NCBI GenBank assembly: GCA_027622275.1
Contig: JAQBZB010000015.1
Span: 1 to 59,331, forward strand
DNA: 59,331 nt
Direction of reading: 5' to 3'
Origin: Planctomycetota bacterium
GTDB lineage: Bacteria; Planctomycetota; Planctomycetia; Pirellulales; Pirellulaceae
The position numbers were made by a program, and so were the translations under genes. Below the pieces are notes generated by a model that worked only from the letters and a program-made list of their open reading frames with translations, ran no database searches and was not told the origin of the DNA. Position 1 is the first letter of the stretch. Each line of letters starts with the position of its first letter. Of this stretch, positions 52,393 to 59,331 are shown piece by piece.

Positions 52393-54249
52393 ATGAGTCT
52401 TCCGAGTTCGAATCTCCAATGTTTTGCTCACATCAACGCACCGAACGCCGCGTTATACAGCGAGATTGTGACAGCGTTCGCCAAGGCACGCGTTGAGTTT
52501 CAATTGAACTTACGCGCAGCCGAAGTCGTCTCGCGGCTGGCGGGGGCTCATGTTGAAGAGGATGTCGCGGCGGCACTGGACCAGCTTTGCACCTGGGGCA
52601 ACTTGGAAGCGTTCAACGACAGCTCGCAGGCCCTGTCACTGCAAGAGTTCTATCGGCGGCATCTCTACTATCAATTGACAGGCCCCGGCGTCGCGGCGCT
52701 GCGTGCGATCGAGTTGTTCCATCAACTGGTCGAAACCCCGGCATCGCTGCAAGCCACGGCACTCGCGGCGGTTCGCGATCGGTTGGCCGAATTGATCGGC
52801 ATGGCCAAGGCTCAGGAAGACGACCCAGCCATCGCTTTTGATCTCGCGAAAGCCAGCTCGCTCATGGAAGGGCTGTTCACGGAACTCGAGAACTTGACGA
52901 ACCAGGCGCAGGAATTCTTCCGCGGATTGCAGGCCACGGTCGAACTGCGGGAGACATCGGTCGATGCGTTTCTGAGCTTCAAGGACCGGTTGGTTCACTA
53001 TCTCGAGCGATTCTTGAATCAAGTGGTCACGGTTGCTGGGGAAGCCGAGACAATGATCGATGCGGCGGATGAGATGATGATCGACGCGTTGTTGCATTCA
53101 ATCGCGAGGCATCGCACCATCGACGAACTTGATGTGACAACGCAGCGGATCGAGCAAGTTCAGTGTCAGTTGCACGCGAGATGGCTGGGTGTGGTCGGTT
53201 GGTTCGTTGCGCCGAGCGGCAGAACGTCCCAGGCCGACGAATTGCGTTCGCTGGCCAGGACCGGGATCCGCGAAGTCGCCGCCGCCGCGACTCGACTGAA
53301 TCGAGGCCGAGGCGGCGTCGTGGATCGATCGGCGGATTTCCGTCGACTGGCGGTTTGGTTTGCGAACTGCGCGGACGCGCGAGCCGCTCATCGCTTGTGG
53401 CGGACGGCGTTTGCCGTTTCGCCCGCCAGGCATCTGACGGTTTCGGATGCGACGCTTGCCGAGCGAGAACAATCGCCGGTTCCCGCAACGAGTTCGTGGG
53501 CCGATTCGCCGCCGTTGCGAATCGCCCCCACGCTCCGCAAATCGGGCCGAGTCGCACGTTCCGCTCGCACTCCGCGACTCATCGACAATCGATCGGAGCT
53601 GGAATCGCTCCGTGAACAATGCCGTCAAGAAGCGGAAGAGCTGTCGTTAGCGCAAGAAGAGTTGCATACACCCCGCTGTCGTCTCAGTGAGCTGCCGCCG
53701 TTGAGCGAGCAAGCGTTTCCGCTGTTATTGGATCTGCTCGGCGAAGCGTTAACCAAACGTGGCGCAGCGGGCGAAACGATCACGGCGGCCAGCACGGATG
53801 GCTCCATGTTGATTTGCCTGGAGCCGACGGGCGACGATTCGCGTTGCCGATTGGAAACGCGGTGGGGCGAGTTTCGATTGCTTGTCGTGCGAAAAAGTGT
53901 AGCCATCACACTCCGTGGGATGATTGGCAAACGACACAGCGAAGTGATTCTTCTCGCGTCGCTACAACCCTCTGATCCCCCCACCGCCGCGCTGCTGATG
54001 AATTTTCAAGGCGGACGACCAGAGCTTGTCCGCCGGACTCTTGACGGCATACCCGTTCAGCTTCAACACGTGCGTATAGATCTGTGTCGTGCGCACGTCG
54101 TTGTGCCCCATCAATTCCTGAATCGTGCGAATGTCAACTCCGTCGGCCAGCAAATGTGTGGCGAACGAATGCCGAAATGTGTGGCAGCCAGCGGGTTTGT
54201 TCAACTCCAGTTTCAGCACCGCCGCCCGCACTGCTTTCTGCATGAATGA
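52393..54249 (+). CDS. jetA: Wadjet type II JetA homologue (DUF2397 / TIGR02677), 3' end altered
   Basis: The first about 510 residues match DUF2397: [39 protein letters not shown] followed by [13 protein letters not shown] (split here), [37 protein letters not shown] and the C-terminal beta unit [16 protein letters not shown]. This family is the JetA component of type II Wadjet, an SMC-like anti-plasmid system made with JetB, JetC and JetD. None of those partners is in the window, so it is an orphan. From about residue 523 the frame runs antisense through the integrase gene to 54249, giving an extra tail of about 95 unrelated residues. The natural stop was probably lost. Confidence 0.75.
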   Translation: MSLPSSNLQCFAHINAPNAALYSEIVTAFAKARVEFQLNLRAAEVVSRLAGAHVEEDVAAALDQLCTWGNLEAFNDSSQALSLQEFYRRHLYYQLTGPGVAALRAIELFHQLVETPASLQATALAAVRDRLAELIGMAKAQEDDPAIAFDLAKASSLMEGLFTELENLTNQAQEFFRGLQATVELRETSVDAFLSFKDRLVHYLERFLNQVVTVAGEAETMIDAADEMMIDALLHSIARHRTIDELDVTTQRIEQVQCQLHARWLGVVGWFVAPSGRTSQADELRSLARTGIREVAAAATRLNRGRGGVVDRSADFRRLAVWFANCADARAAHRLWRTAFAVSPARHLTVSDATLAEREQSPVPATSSWADSPPLRIAPTLRKSGRVARSARTPRLIDNRSELESLREQCRQEAEELSLAQEELHTPRCRLSELPPLSEQAFPLLLDLLGEALTKRGAAGETITAASTDGSMLICLEPTGDDSRCRLETRWGEFRLLVVRKSVAITLRGMIGKRHSEVILLASLQPSDPPTAALLMNFQGGRPELVRRTLDGIPVQLQHVRIDLCRAHVVVPHQFLNRANVNSVGQQMCGERMPKCVAASGFVQLQFQHRRPHCFLHE

Positions 54250-55015
54250 TGCGTCCAGATGATGCCGCCGCCGCACGCCGCTGCGCGGGTCGACCGAAGG
54301 CTCGTCGGCCGGAAAGACGTACTGCCATCCCCACTCGCGCGTGGCGTTGGGGTATTTTCGCGCCAAGGCGTACGGCAGTTCGACGCCGCTGTAACCTTCG
54401 CGCAACGCGCGTTCGTGCTGCTGGCGAACCTGCGCCAGATGCTGCTTCAGCGGTTCGACGATCGCTTCGGGCAACAATGTTACGCGGTCCTTCTCCCCCT
54501 TGCCGTCGCGCACGATGACTTGTAACCGCTCGAAATCCAAGTCCTTCACTCGCTGTCGCAGGCATTCCATCAGCCGCAATCCGCCGCCGTACAACTGCAT
54601 TCCCATCAACCACCGCCGGCCCACGAATTGTTCGAGCATCATCCGCGCCTCCTCGATGCTGTAGACCACCGGCAGCCGTTTCGGCTTCTTCGCCCGCACG
54701 ACGTCATCCAGCCAGCCAAATTCCTTTTCCAGTACATGACGATACAAAAACAACAGCGCAGCCAACGCTTGATTCTGCGTTGATGCCGCCACGTGTCCCT
54801 CGACGGCCAAGTGCGTGAGGAAAGCGCTGACTTCGGCCTTGCCCATCTCCAACGGATGACGCTTGTTGTGGAACAAGATGAAGCGGCGAATCCACTGCAC
54901 GTACTTGCTTTTCGGTGCTGAGCGCCAGATGTCGCAAGCGACAGTGATTTCGGACTTGATCGAGCAACTTCGGCTTTTCGGTACTAGCTGGTGCGGAAGG
55001 GTTTGGTTGACTCAT
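53962..55015 (-). pseudogene. intI: Integron integrase (IntI) with a one-base frameshift
   Basis: The main frame (53962-54900, 312 residues) has the tyrosine-recombinase residues: Arg in [31 protein letters not shown], and nucleophile Tyr in TTQIYTHV. The IntI-specific insert is present ([18 protein letters not shown], then RRRHHL). The N-terminus is in another frame from ATG 55015: [20 protein letters not shown] then TEKQ, where the expected continuation YVQWIRRF is found only after skipping one base near 54904 (CAA-G-TAC). The full gene would encode about 350 residues, normal for IntI. Its 3' end overlaps the jetA tail on the other strand. Confidence 0.88.
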
Positions 55016-55227
55016 CACTCGTTCTCCCAGAAGAGTTTTTTTCCAGGCCAGGAATCGGCCCACGTTCCCGCGACGTCGCGGACCAAAAGCCGTGGGCAGC
55101 CTCACGCCCGATAGTGTACATGCGTATATTTACCAGCTCATCCACCGTTCGTCAACAAAGCATCAATAGTTTTTCCCACGCTTTGGGCAATTCGTCGACG
55201 CACGTTATGCGGCCGCTGCGCGGGATA

Positions 55228-55269
55228 CGGTGCGTGTTCTGCGGTGCGTGTTCTGCGGTGCGCGTTCGG
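55228..55269. repeat. Three tandem copies of a 14-bp unit
   Basis: The unit cggtgcgtgttctg is repeated at 55228 and 55242 and, with two changes, at 55256. It lies in the integron attI/first-cassette region. Right after it, gttcggcgg...ccgcagaac can form a hairpin. Confidence 0.8.
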
Positions 55270-55363
55270 CGGGCCGCAGAACGCGCAAACTCGGAAGAGG
55301 AATAGCCAATCTAAATGCTTGCAGGCGCTGACCGAACAAGGTAAACTCGACTCGCGATTTGAC

Positions 55364-55399
55364 GCGTGTTATGCGGCCCAAATCGGCCACATAACACGC
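55364..55399. repeat. Palindrome containing two integron core sites
   Basis: The sequence gcgtgttatgcggcc, six bases, ggccacataacacgc is a near-perfect palindrome with one mismatch. Its left half repeats the core GTTATGCGGCC seen at 55204. Confidence 0.75.
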
Positions 55400-55440
55400 A
55401 TCGGCAGCCCTGTGGCTGCCGCAGAATTACATAGTTAGCG
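55389..55440 (+). other. attC-like site 0
   Basis: A short recombination site: R'' ACATAAC at the left, an inner perfect stem cggcagcc/ggctgccg, and R' GTTAGCG at 55434-55440. The outer boxes are only partly complementary. The R' GTTAGCGGC marks the first base of cassette A, because it is complementary to the left end of attC 1. Confidence 0.6.
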
Positions 55441-55518
55441 GCGGAGGCTCTTCACTCAATACTACCGCTCGCCATCGAGCAGCTCAAAGCTCTCAGGCGC
55501 GATGGAGCAAAAGCGATA

Positions 55519-56247
55519 ATGAGGCGCAAACGCAAGAAGACAGACGAGGAGCGCGATGAGCAGTTCCTGCTGGCTTACGAAGAGGGTGACCCAGACTGGG
55601 TGTGGAACGAAATAGGCACGGACTACGTTTTCCGAGACACTGTGCCCGCCGAGTTGTTGGTCCTCGCACGCAGGAAATTCAGTGGTCTCCATGTGCTTGT
55701 CCCTGACGCAGAGAAGCATCTCGACAGAGCCGAGCAAGAGTTTGCAGAGCACGCGTATGCGCCCTTTTGGGATCAGGTTGAGCACGCCATCAACAACCTA
55801 GCCGCCTACGAAAAGGGGATCGCGACTATCAATCGCTGCGCTATCCTCTACGCAAAGGACTCCGTTGAAACAACCGCTCTCGTCTCCGCATTCGATCTCC
55901 CGATGGGAGTATTGCCTGATGCTCGCCCCACGGCTCGACGACTGGTCGCCGTGGTCCGAATGGCGCAAATGGACTTTTACTTCGCGCAGATTTATGAAAT
56001 GCGAAAGACAAACAAGCTCCTTGTCGCGGGATTTAGCACACTTGCATCGGCCATTTATGAAATTGGCGATGTGATCTCTTCATCGTTGGATGAGCTATCG
56101 ACGAGCCTGCACAGATCACTGGATGACTTGCTCGAGGCCACGGACGCAGCAGGCCGCCGACAAGTTGAACGGGAAGCCGCTGAGAGTCGGAAGAGGCAAG
56201 AGGAGATGCTCGACAACATTCAACGAAAGCGCAAACCGTTGCCGTAA
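55519..56247 (+). CDS. Integron cassette A gene, unknown function
   Basis: This 242-residue protein starts at ATG 55519, with GGAG about 11 bases upstream. A five-codon ATG frame (55502-55519) ends on this ATG and could couple translation. The N-terminus is basic and acidic (RRKRKKTDEERDEQFLLAYE). The middle is helical with VRMAQMDFYFAQIYEMRK. The C-terminus is a long coiled coil (LDDLLEATDAAGRRQVEREA then ESRKRQEEML). No signal peptide or known domain was seen. It lies between attC 0 and attC 1, so it is a mobile cassette. Such cassettes are normally expressed from a promoter near intI. Confidence 0.7.
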   Translation: MRRKRKKTDEERDEQFLLAYEEGDPDWVWNEIGTDYVFRDTVPAELLVLARRKFSGLHVLVPDAEKHLDRAEQEFAEHAYAPFWDQVEHAINNLAAYEKGIATINRCAILYAKDSVETTALVSAFDLPMGVLPDARPTARRLVAVVRMAQMDFYFAQIYEMRKTNKLLVAGFSTLASAIYEIGDVISSSLDELSTSLHRSLDDLLEATDAAGRRQVEREAAESRKRQEEMLDNIQRKRKPLP

Positions 56248-56271
56248 GGACGAGTCGTGCGTCACTGCTGC

Positions 56272-56360
56272 CGCTAACAATGGGATCAACGGGAGGGCTC
56301 GGCGCAGTCGGTTCTGAAGTCAAGTCCTCTCCTCGCCCCCCGTTATCCCAAGCGTTATCC
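56272..56360 (+). other. attC site 1 (end of cassette A)
   Basis: Left end CCGCTAAC, right end GTTATCC. The arms taacaatgggatcaacggga and cgttatcccaagcgtta pair as TAAC/GTTA, GGGAT/ATCCC and AACGGG/CCCGTT with extrahelical bases between, the layout of integron attC sites. The left end is complementary to the start of cassette A (GTTAGCGGC at 55434). Confidence 0.85.
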
Positions 56361-56381
56361 GCCTAAATCCACGGTCTTCTG

Positions 56382-57038
56382 ATGGGGTTCGACTACAGCA
56401 GTATCCACGTGTTCGCAGATTCGGATGGCCCCGAGAGGACACGGTCACGCATCGTTGAACGATTGCTGGACGTTTTGCCTGGAACCCCCGTTGCCGCACG
56501 AGATGCAAATCGCAGCATCGTCGTTGGACCGACGGATCGATGGATTTTCGTTGGCGATACTTCCAGCGCTACGGACGACGGCGATCCCGTTGCACTTGAA
56601 TCGCTCATACATGAACTGTCGATGGTCGCTCCAACACTAGCGATTCACATGTCGGACAGCGCCTGTGTACACCTCTATCTACGTCACAACGGCGAACTTG
56701 TTGACAGGTTTGGCACAGGCATTTTTCCGTTCTATCCCTTCACGTCTGCTGAAGAGGCAGCATCTTTTCGCGGGGTCGAGGCCCGCTGGGCACCATTCGC
56801 AATGAATGATGCGGGGCCTGCCACCCTCCGATCTGTCTGGGATACAAAGCACAACGCAAACGGTATCGTAAAAACAACTGCTGCAGTGCTTGGTATTCAT
56901 CCCGAGCTCGCCGGATGTGGCTTCACCATTTTTGACGAGGCGGAGGAAATCTACTTCAGAGACTGGGTGCAAGACGAATCGTTGCTATCGAGACAATTCG
57001 ATGAATTCCACTTCCTGATACCCAACGAAGGCGGATAA
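56382..57038 (+). CDS. Integron cassette B gene, unknown function
   Basis: This 218-residue protein starts at ATG 56382. Alternating strands and helices occur throughout: SSIHVFADSDG, RSIVVGPTDRWIFVGD, LAIHMSDSACVHLYLRHNGEL and CGFTIFDEAEEIYF. The pattern of a strand-rich core with 'WIFVGD' and 'dS..vhLyL..nGelvD' is similar in style to small immunity-type proteins, but no family can be named. There is no signal peptide or membrane helix, so it is cytoplasmic. The stop codon lies inside the left end of attC 2, which makes this a compact cassette (56354 to about 57039). Confidence 0.7.
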   Translation: MGFDYSSIHVFADSDGPERTRSRIVERLLDVLPGTPVAARDANRSIVVGPTDRWIFVGDTSSATDDGDPVALESLIHELSMVAPTLAIHMSDSACVHLYLRHNGELVDRFGTGIFPFYPFTSAEEAASFRGVEARWAPFAMNDAGPATLRSVWDTKHNANGIVKTTAAVLGIHPELAGCGFTIFDEAEEIYFRDWVQDESLLSRQFDEFHFLIPNEGG

Positions 57039-57118
57039 CCAAGCGATGAACGCGGAGTGGCCGACAGCGCGTTTTCGAATGGAAGATCAACCGCGGCCAC
57101 CCGGTTATCGCAACCGCT
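57033..57118 (+). other. attC site 2 (end of cassette B), right end degenerate
   Basis: Left end GGATAAC is exactly complementary to the start of cassette B (GTTATCC at 56354). Inner arms gcgatgaacgcggagtggccg and cggccacccggttatcgc pair with extrahelical bases. The right core expected as GTT is replaced by ACC (caaccgct), so this junction may no longer recombine. Confidence 0.75.
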
Positions 57119-57141
57119 GCTTGAAGCAGAAAGGCACGTCG

Positions 57142-57765
57142 GTGAGTGAAGAACAGAAAACCTGGACGCTGGATGATTCGGCGCGGGCAAGTAATCCCGG
57201 CAACTTGCAGGTGAATCCGTTTCGATGGTTTCGCCATTATCCAAAGTGGCCGATGATTTGGCTTTGCAGTTTCGTGTTCTTCGTTGCCTTGGCAAGTTTG
57301 GTCCACTGGAGCTTCTGGGTCGTCGCCCTGTTGCTTTTCGCTATGAATTGGTTTTATTGGCAACGCGTCCGCGACCATTTTCGGCACGGATGCGCAAATC
57401 CGGCGATCATCGTTTCCATGGAACCGACGTTGATCGCCGTTTCAACGGACCTCACGAAAGGCATCGGAGAGTATCCGGTCGTTAAGATCATCGAGAAGTC
57501 TATTCCTGCGGCCTGCGGTCAGGTCCCACAGGTTGGTTCCAGGCTTCCGGTGGTAGCGCTTTACGAACCGAGTCCGGATGACGAGCTGCCTCACTGGGCC
57601 GATTTCGATCCGCGTCCGATCGACTGCGCCACGGGAAACCTGGATGCTATCCAGGCCGTCATGAGTACTTTCACAGAAGATGACTGGAACGAATTGAAGT
57701 TGTGGTTGAGGCAGGTACCTCGCCCGTTTTGTTGTGGGCTCTATCACGTTCGAGCGACCGAGTGA
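57142..57765 (+). CDS. Integron cassette C gene: membrane protein, possibly DUF3239-like
   Basis: This 207-residue protein starts at GTG 57142 (VSEEQKTWTLDD). The open frame to 57046 runs through attC 2 and is not coding. Two transmembrane helices follow NPFRWFRHYPKWP: MIWLCSFVFFVALASLVHW and FWVVALLLFAMNWFYW. The cytoplasmic part has ANPAIIVSMEPTLIAVSTDL, a beta core and LPVVALYEPSPDDELPHWAD. This resembles DUF3239 (recalled, not searched). It is a bacterial inner-membrane protein of unknown role carried as a mobile cassette between attC 2 and attC 3. Confidence 0.7.
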   Translation: MSEEQKTWTLDDSARASNPGNLQVNPFRWFRHYPKWPMIWLCSFVFFVALASLVHWSFWVVALLLFAMNWFYWQRVRDHFRHGCANPAIIVSMEPTLIAVSTDLTKGIGEYPVVKIIEKSIPAACGQVPQVGSRLPVVALYEPSPDDELPHWADFDPRPIDCATGNLDAIQAVMSTFTEDDWNELKLWLRQVPRPFCCGLYHVRATE

Positions 57766-57778
57766 CTACGCGATCGGC

Positions 57779-57869
57779 AGCGAACCATGGCATGCACTGG
57801 AGCGGCGGTTCGTGCGTGTCCTGAGATCAGAGGTCACTGGCCACCGCCCAGTGATGCCCAACGTTAGGT
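57779..57869 (+). other. attC site 3 (end of cassette C)
   Basis: Left end AGCGAAC, right core GTTAGGT, which fits the GTTRRRY consensus. The arms aaccatggcatgcactggagcggcgg and ccaccgcccagtgatgcccaacgtt (each given in part) pair over GGCAT, CACTGG and GCGG with two extrahelical bases. This is the clearest attC architecture in the window. Confidence 0.88.
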
Positions 57870-57926
57870 GCCGACGAGTCCGTTTGTCTTTCGGCCATCT
57901 CCGCAGACTCAAACGCATCAATACTA

Positions 57927-58511
57927 ATGACCCCTCACGAATTCACTCTCGAATATGAATTGAGTCGCGACGATGTGATTGCCTACACCGGATTCAATTG
58001 GGCATCTTGGATGCTGAGAGATTGGATCCTCTACCCGGTGGCAGGGATCATCGGGGCGGGCATCGGACTCGCTGTGATTGTCGCGTTCTACTTGATTGCC
58101 TTGCTGGCTGATGCGCAATGGGATGCTGTACTAAACGTTTTCTTTCCATTCGGTGCGACCGTTGGTCTCGTTTTGGCAATCGCCAAGGTAAGGCAGACTG
58201 AAAAAGACGACCTGCTAGTCCGTCTAGCTGTTATGGTCACGAAGGATTCGAAAGATGACGTCCTCTCCGCAGAACAGGAATCGAGACTCGGCAAGAGAAC
58301 GGTATCGGCAACATCACATGGAATTGAGATCACGGGCCCCGCCGGAACAACTACCAGAACATGGGAATATATAAGGAACGTTGCAGCCACGGATTCTCAT
58401 GTTTTCATCATCTCCGATGTTGGGATGATCATTCCACGACGTTCGTTTACCAACGACACGATGTATTCTGAATTCATCCAATCTGTCCGTAGTTGGAGCC
58501 GCCAACGATAA
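57927..58511 (+). CDS. Integron cassette D gene: YcxB-like membrane protein
   Basis: This 194-residue protein starts at ATG 57927. The N-terminal EFTLEYELSRDDVIAYTGF is followed by two transmembrane helices (VAGIIGAGIGLAVIVAFYL and the VFFPFGATVGLVLAI segment). The C-terminal cytosolic part has TVSATSHGIEITGPAGTTT, TWEYIRNVAATDSHVFIISD and GMIIPRRSFTND, which matches the YcxB-like C-terminal domain. YcxB-type proteins are common but uncharacterised membrane proteins. Being a cassette (57863 to about 58555), it can move independently of its neighbours. Confidence 0.7.
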   Translation: MTPHEFTLEYELSRDDVIAYTGFNWASWMLRDWILYPVAGIIGAGIGLAVIVAFYLIALLADAQWDAVLNVFFPFGATVGLVLAIAKVRQTEKDDLLVRLAVMVTKDSKDDVLSAEQESRLGKRTVSATSHGIEITGPAGTTTRTWEYIRNVAATDSHVFIISDVGMIIPRRSFTNDTMYSEFIQSVRSWSRQR

Positions 58512-58548
58512 TCGGCAATACAGATCCTCTCGGTCGCCATGCAGAGGC

Positions 58549-58638
58549 ACTTAACAAATGCGTGAACCGAAGCGGCGAATCCGGCGGACTCTGAAATCAA
58601 CGCGTAACGTCGCCGCCCGGTTACGCTCGGCGTTGAAC
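58549..58638 (+). other. attC site 4 (end of cassette D)
   Basis: Left end ACTTAAC and right core GTTGAAC both fit the consensus. GGCACTTAAC is complementary to the start of cassette D (GTTAGGTGCC) at 9 of 10 bases. Arms gcgtgaaccgaagcggcga and tcgccgcccggttacgc pair with two extrahelical bases. Confidence 0.88.
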
Positions 58639-58953
58639 TAAACCGCTCGGCTGAAGAGTTTGCGGGCGGGCTGAGTGTCTGGATGAGTTCGGCGTCTGTT
58701 TGTCTGACACCAGCGCCTTCGATGCTGCTCGGACAACGCCTCGTCGTGGCGGCTACAACGCGAAGCTGCTGGCTCGGCGCTGTGATCTCTTCTCACGACG
58801 GCCTCTCGCTGAGTGTGATCCTGACTGCTGCTACCCACTAACGATTAAAACGATTGTAGGACTTGCGCTTTTCGAAACCTCAAGCATCCTGGAGTCATCG
58901 CAGGTGAAGATGTACTCCACCGCGTGCCAACACTTCTCCATGAGGTTACGACG
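58639..58953. other. Region after the last attC, no gene seen
   Basis: A fifth cassette would begin at the GTTGAAC core (58632), but no open frame with coding character is present before the recombinase fragment. No further attC-like hairpin was recognised. The stretch may be the remnant of a cassette disrupted when the recombinase element arrived. Confidence 0.4.
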
Positions 58954-59304
58954 ATGCCCACTTCCTATCTCAAGCGGCAAACCCCCATCACCAAACGCAT
59001 GGCCGAAGACATGCTGGTGCGAAATCTGGCCGTTCGCACCATCGATACTTACACCTATCACGTCGATCGCTTTGCTCGCCACTTCGGCAAATTGCCTGAA
59101 GATTTTGGCTCCGAGCAGATTCGCGAGTTCCAACTGTGGTTGATTCAAGTCAACGAAGCTTCTTGGAGTCAGTTTAATCAAGCAGTTTGTGCCCTACGCT
59201 TCCTCTATACCGTCACCATCCCGCGACCCTGGTCGGTGGCCATGATTCCCTTCGGCAAGCGACCGATCGGTCGAGAGTCGAGAGACGAGAGTCGAGTGCC
59301 GTGA
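58954..59304 (+). pseudogene. Truncated tyrosine recombinase (core-binding domain only)
   Basis: This 116-residue frame starts at ATG 58954. It encodes only the N-terminal core-binding domain of a tyrosine recombinase: TKRMAEDMLVRNLAVRTIDT, HVDRFARHFGKLPEDF and NQAVCALRFLYTVTIPRPW. The sequence style fits the recombinases found with IS91-type elements (recalled, unsearched). After PFGKRP the frame runs into a repeat and stops, so the catalytic domain with the R-H-R-Y residues is missing. It is probably inactive. It may have caused the rearrangement at the end of the integron array. Confidence 0.75.
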
Positions 59305-59331
59305 ACAATTCCCTGCTGACTCTCGACTCTC
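59273..59331. repeat. Palindromic repeat at the window edge
   Basis: The sequence gagagtcgagag with a following direct copy cgagagtcgag is inverted relative to ctctcgactctc at the end of the window. It lies where the recombinase frame loses its family similarity. The right limit is beyond the window. Confidence 0.65.

Larger units (their letters stand above)
55016..55518. other. attI region and an ORF-less first cassette
   Basis: Between intI and the first cassette gene I see no gene. A core site GTTATGC lies at 55204-55210. Its first 11 bases GTTATGCGGCC are nearly complementary (10 of 11) to 55385-55395 GGCCACATAAC, the left end of an attC-like site. The simplest reading is attI ending at 55204, then a short cassette (55204 to about 55440) without an open frame. 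The region also holds a 14-bp tandem repeat and a palindrome. Promoters for intI and the cassettes should lie here but were not identified. Confidence 0.55.

Noticed and set aside
53962-54900. Ordinary XerC/XerD or phage integrase
   Set aside because: The GWQYVFPA...DPRSG...RRRHHL insert and the adjacent attC-like sites identify the integron integrase branch.

Overview
The window looks like a chromosomal segment of a planctomycete, probably of the Pirellulales type. This is inferred from the dense set of planctomycete-specific secreted families (DUF1501, DUF1549/DUF1553 with PSCyt1 haem motifs, DUF1552, DUF1592, the membrane-bound dehydrogenase/HEAT/haem family), a GC content near 60% judged by eye, a HemQ-type haem enzyme, and many small palindromic repeats. 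No rRNA, tRNA or CRISPR array was recognised.

Layout. 0.4-10.8 kb: an alpha/beta hydrolase, then a + strand operon (small beta protein, DUF1501, large beta-sandwich protein with a coiled-coil insert, Big2-DUF1549-DUF1553 protein, PSCyt1-WD40 protein) and a 2TM protein. 11.1-16.5 kb: a glycine-rich repeat lipoprotein, divergent from a dehydrogenase and a c-type cytochrome that are split into two genes here. 16.6-24.9 kb, - strand: an SDR, a Ser/Thr kinase, hemQ, and a prkA-yeaH-spoVR stress operon with a fourth unknown gene. 25.5-27.2 kb: a TPR lipoprotein and a secreted protein. 27.4-34.8 kb, - strand: a fused dehydrogenase-cytochrome, a DUF1549/1553 protein and a DUF1501 protein. 34.9-41.1 kb: a DUF2442 gene, then an accessory operon of DNA methyltransferase, double-GHKL ATPase, receiver protein and a small protein, which is a candidate conflict or defence system. 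41.5-48.3 kb: a DUF1592...DUF1552 operon with hicBA and a nucleotidyltransferase pair nested inside. 48.5-52.3 kb: a third DUF1549/1553-DUF1501 pair. 52.4-59.3 kb: an orphan Wadjet type II JetA homologue (DUF2397), then an integron. The integron has a frameshifted intI, an attI-like region, five attC-like sites and four gene cassettes of unknown function, followed by a truncated tyrosine recombinase.

Two themes stand out. First, the integron was defined from sequence alone: each cassette's first bases are complementary to the start of its own attC site, with one degenerate junction. Second, palindromic repeats of at least seven unrelated sequences sit at gene ends and also inside open reading frames. 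Two copies of one family supply most of the signal peptide of two different secreted proteins, and three palindromes of other families are inserted in frame inside DUF1549/1553 proteins. This resembles the in-frame palindromic elements known from Rickettsia.

The secreted DUF1501/DUF1549/DUF1553/dehydrogenase proteins presumably act together in the periplasm. Their substrates are unknown, so the functions given are family-level statements.
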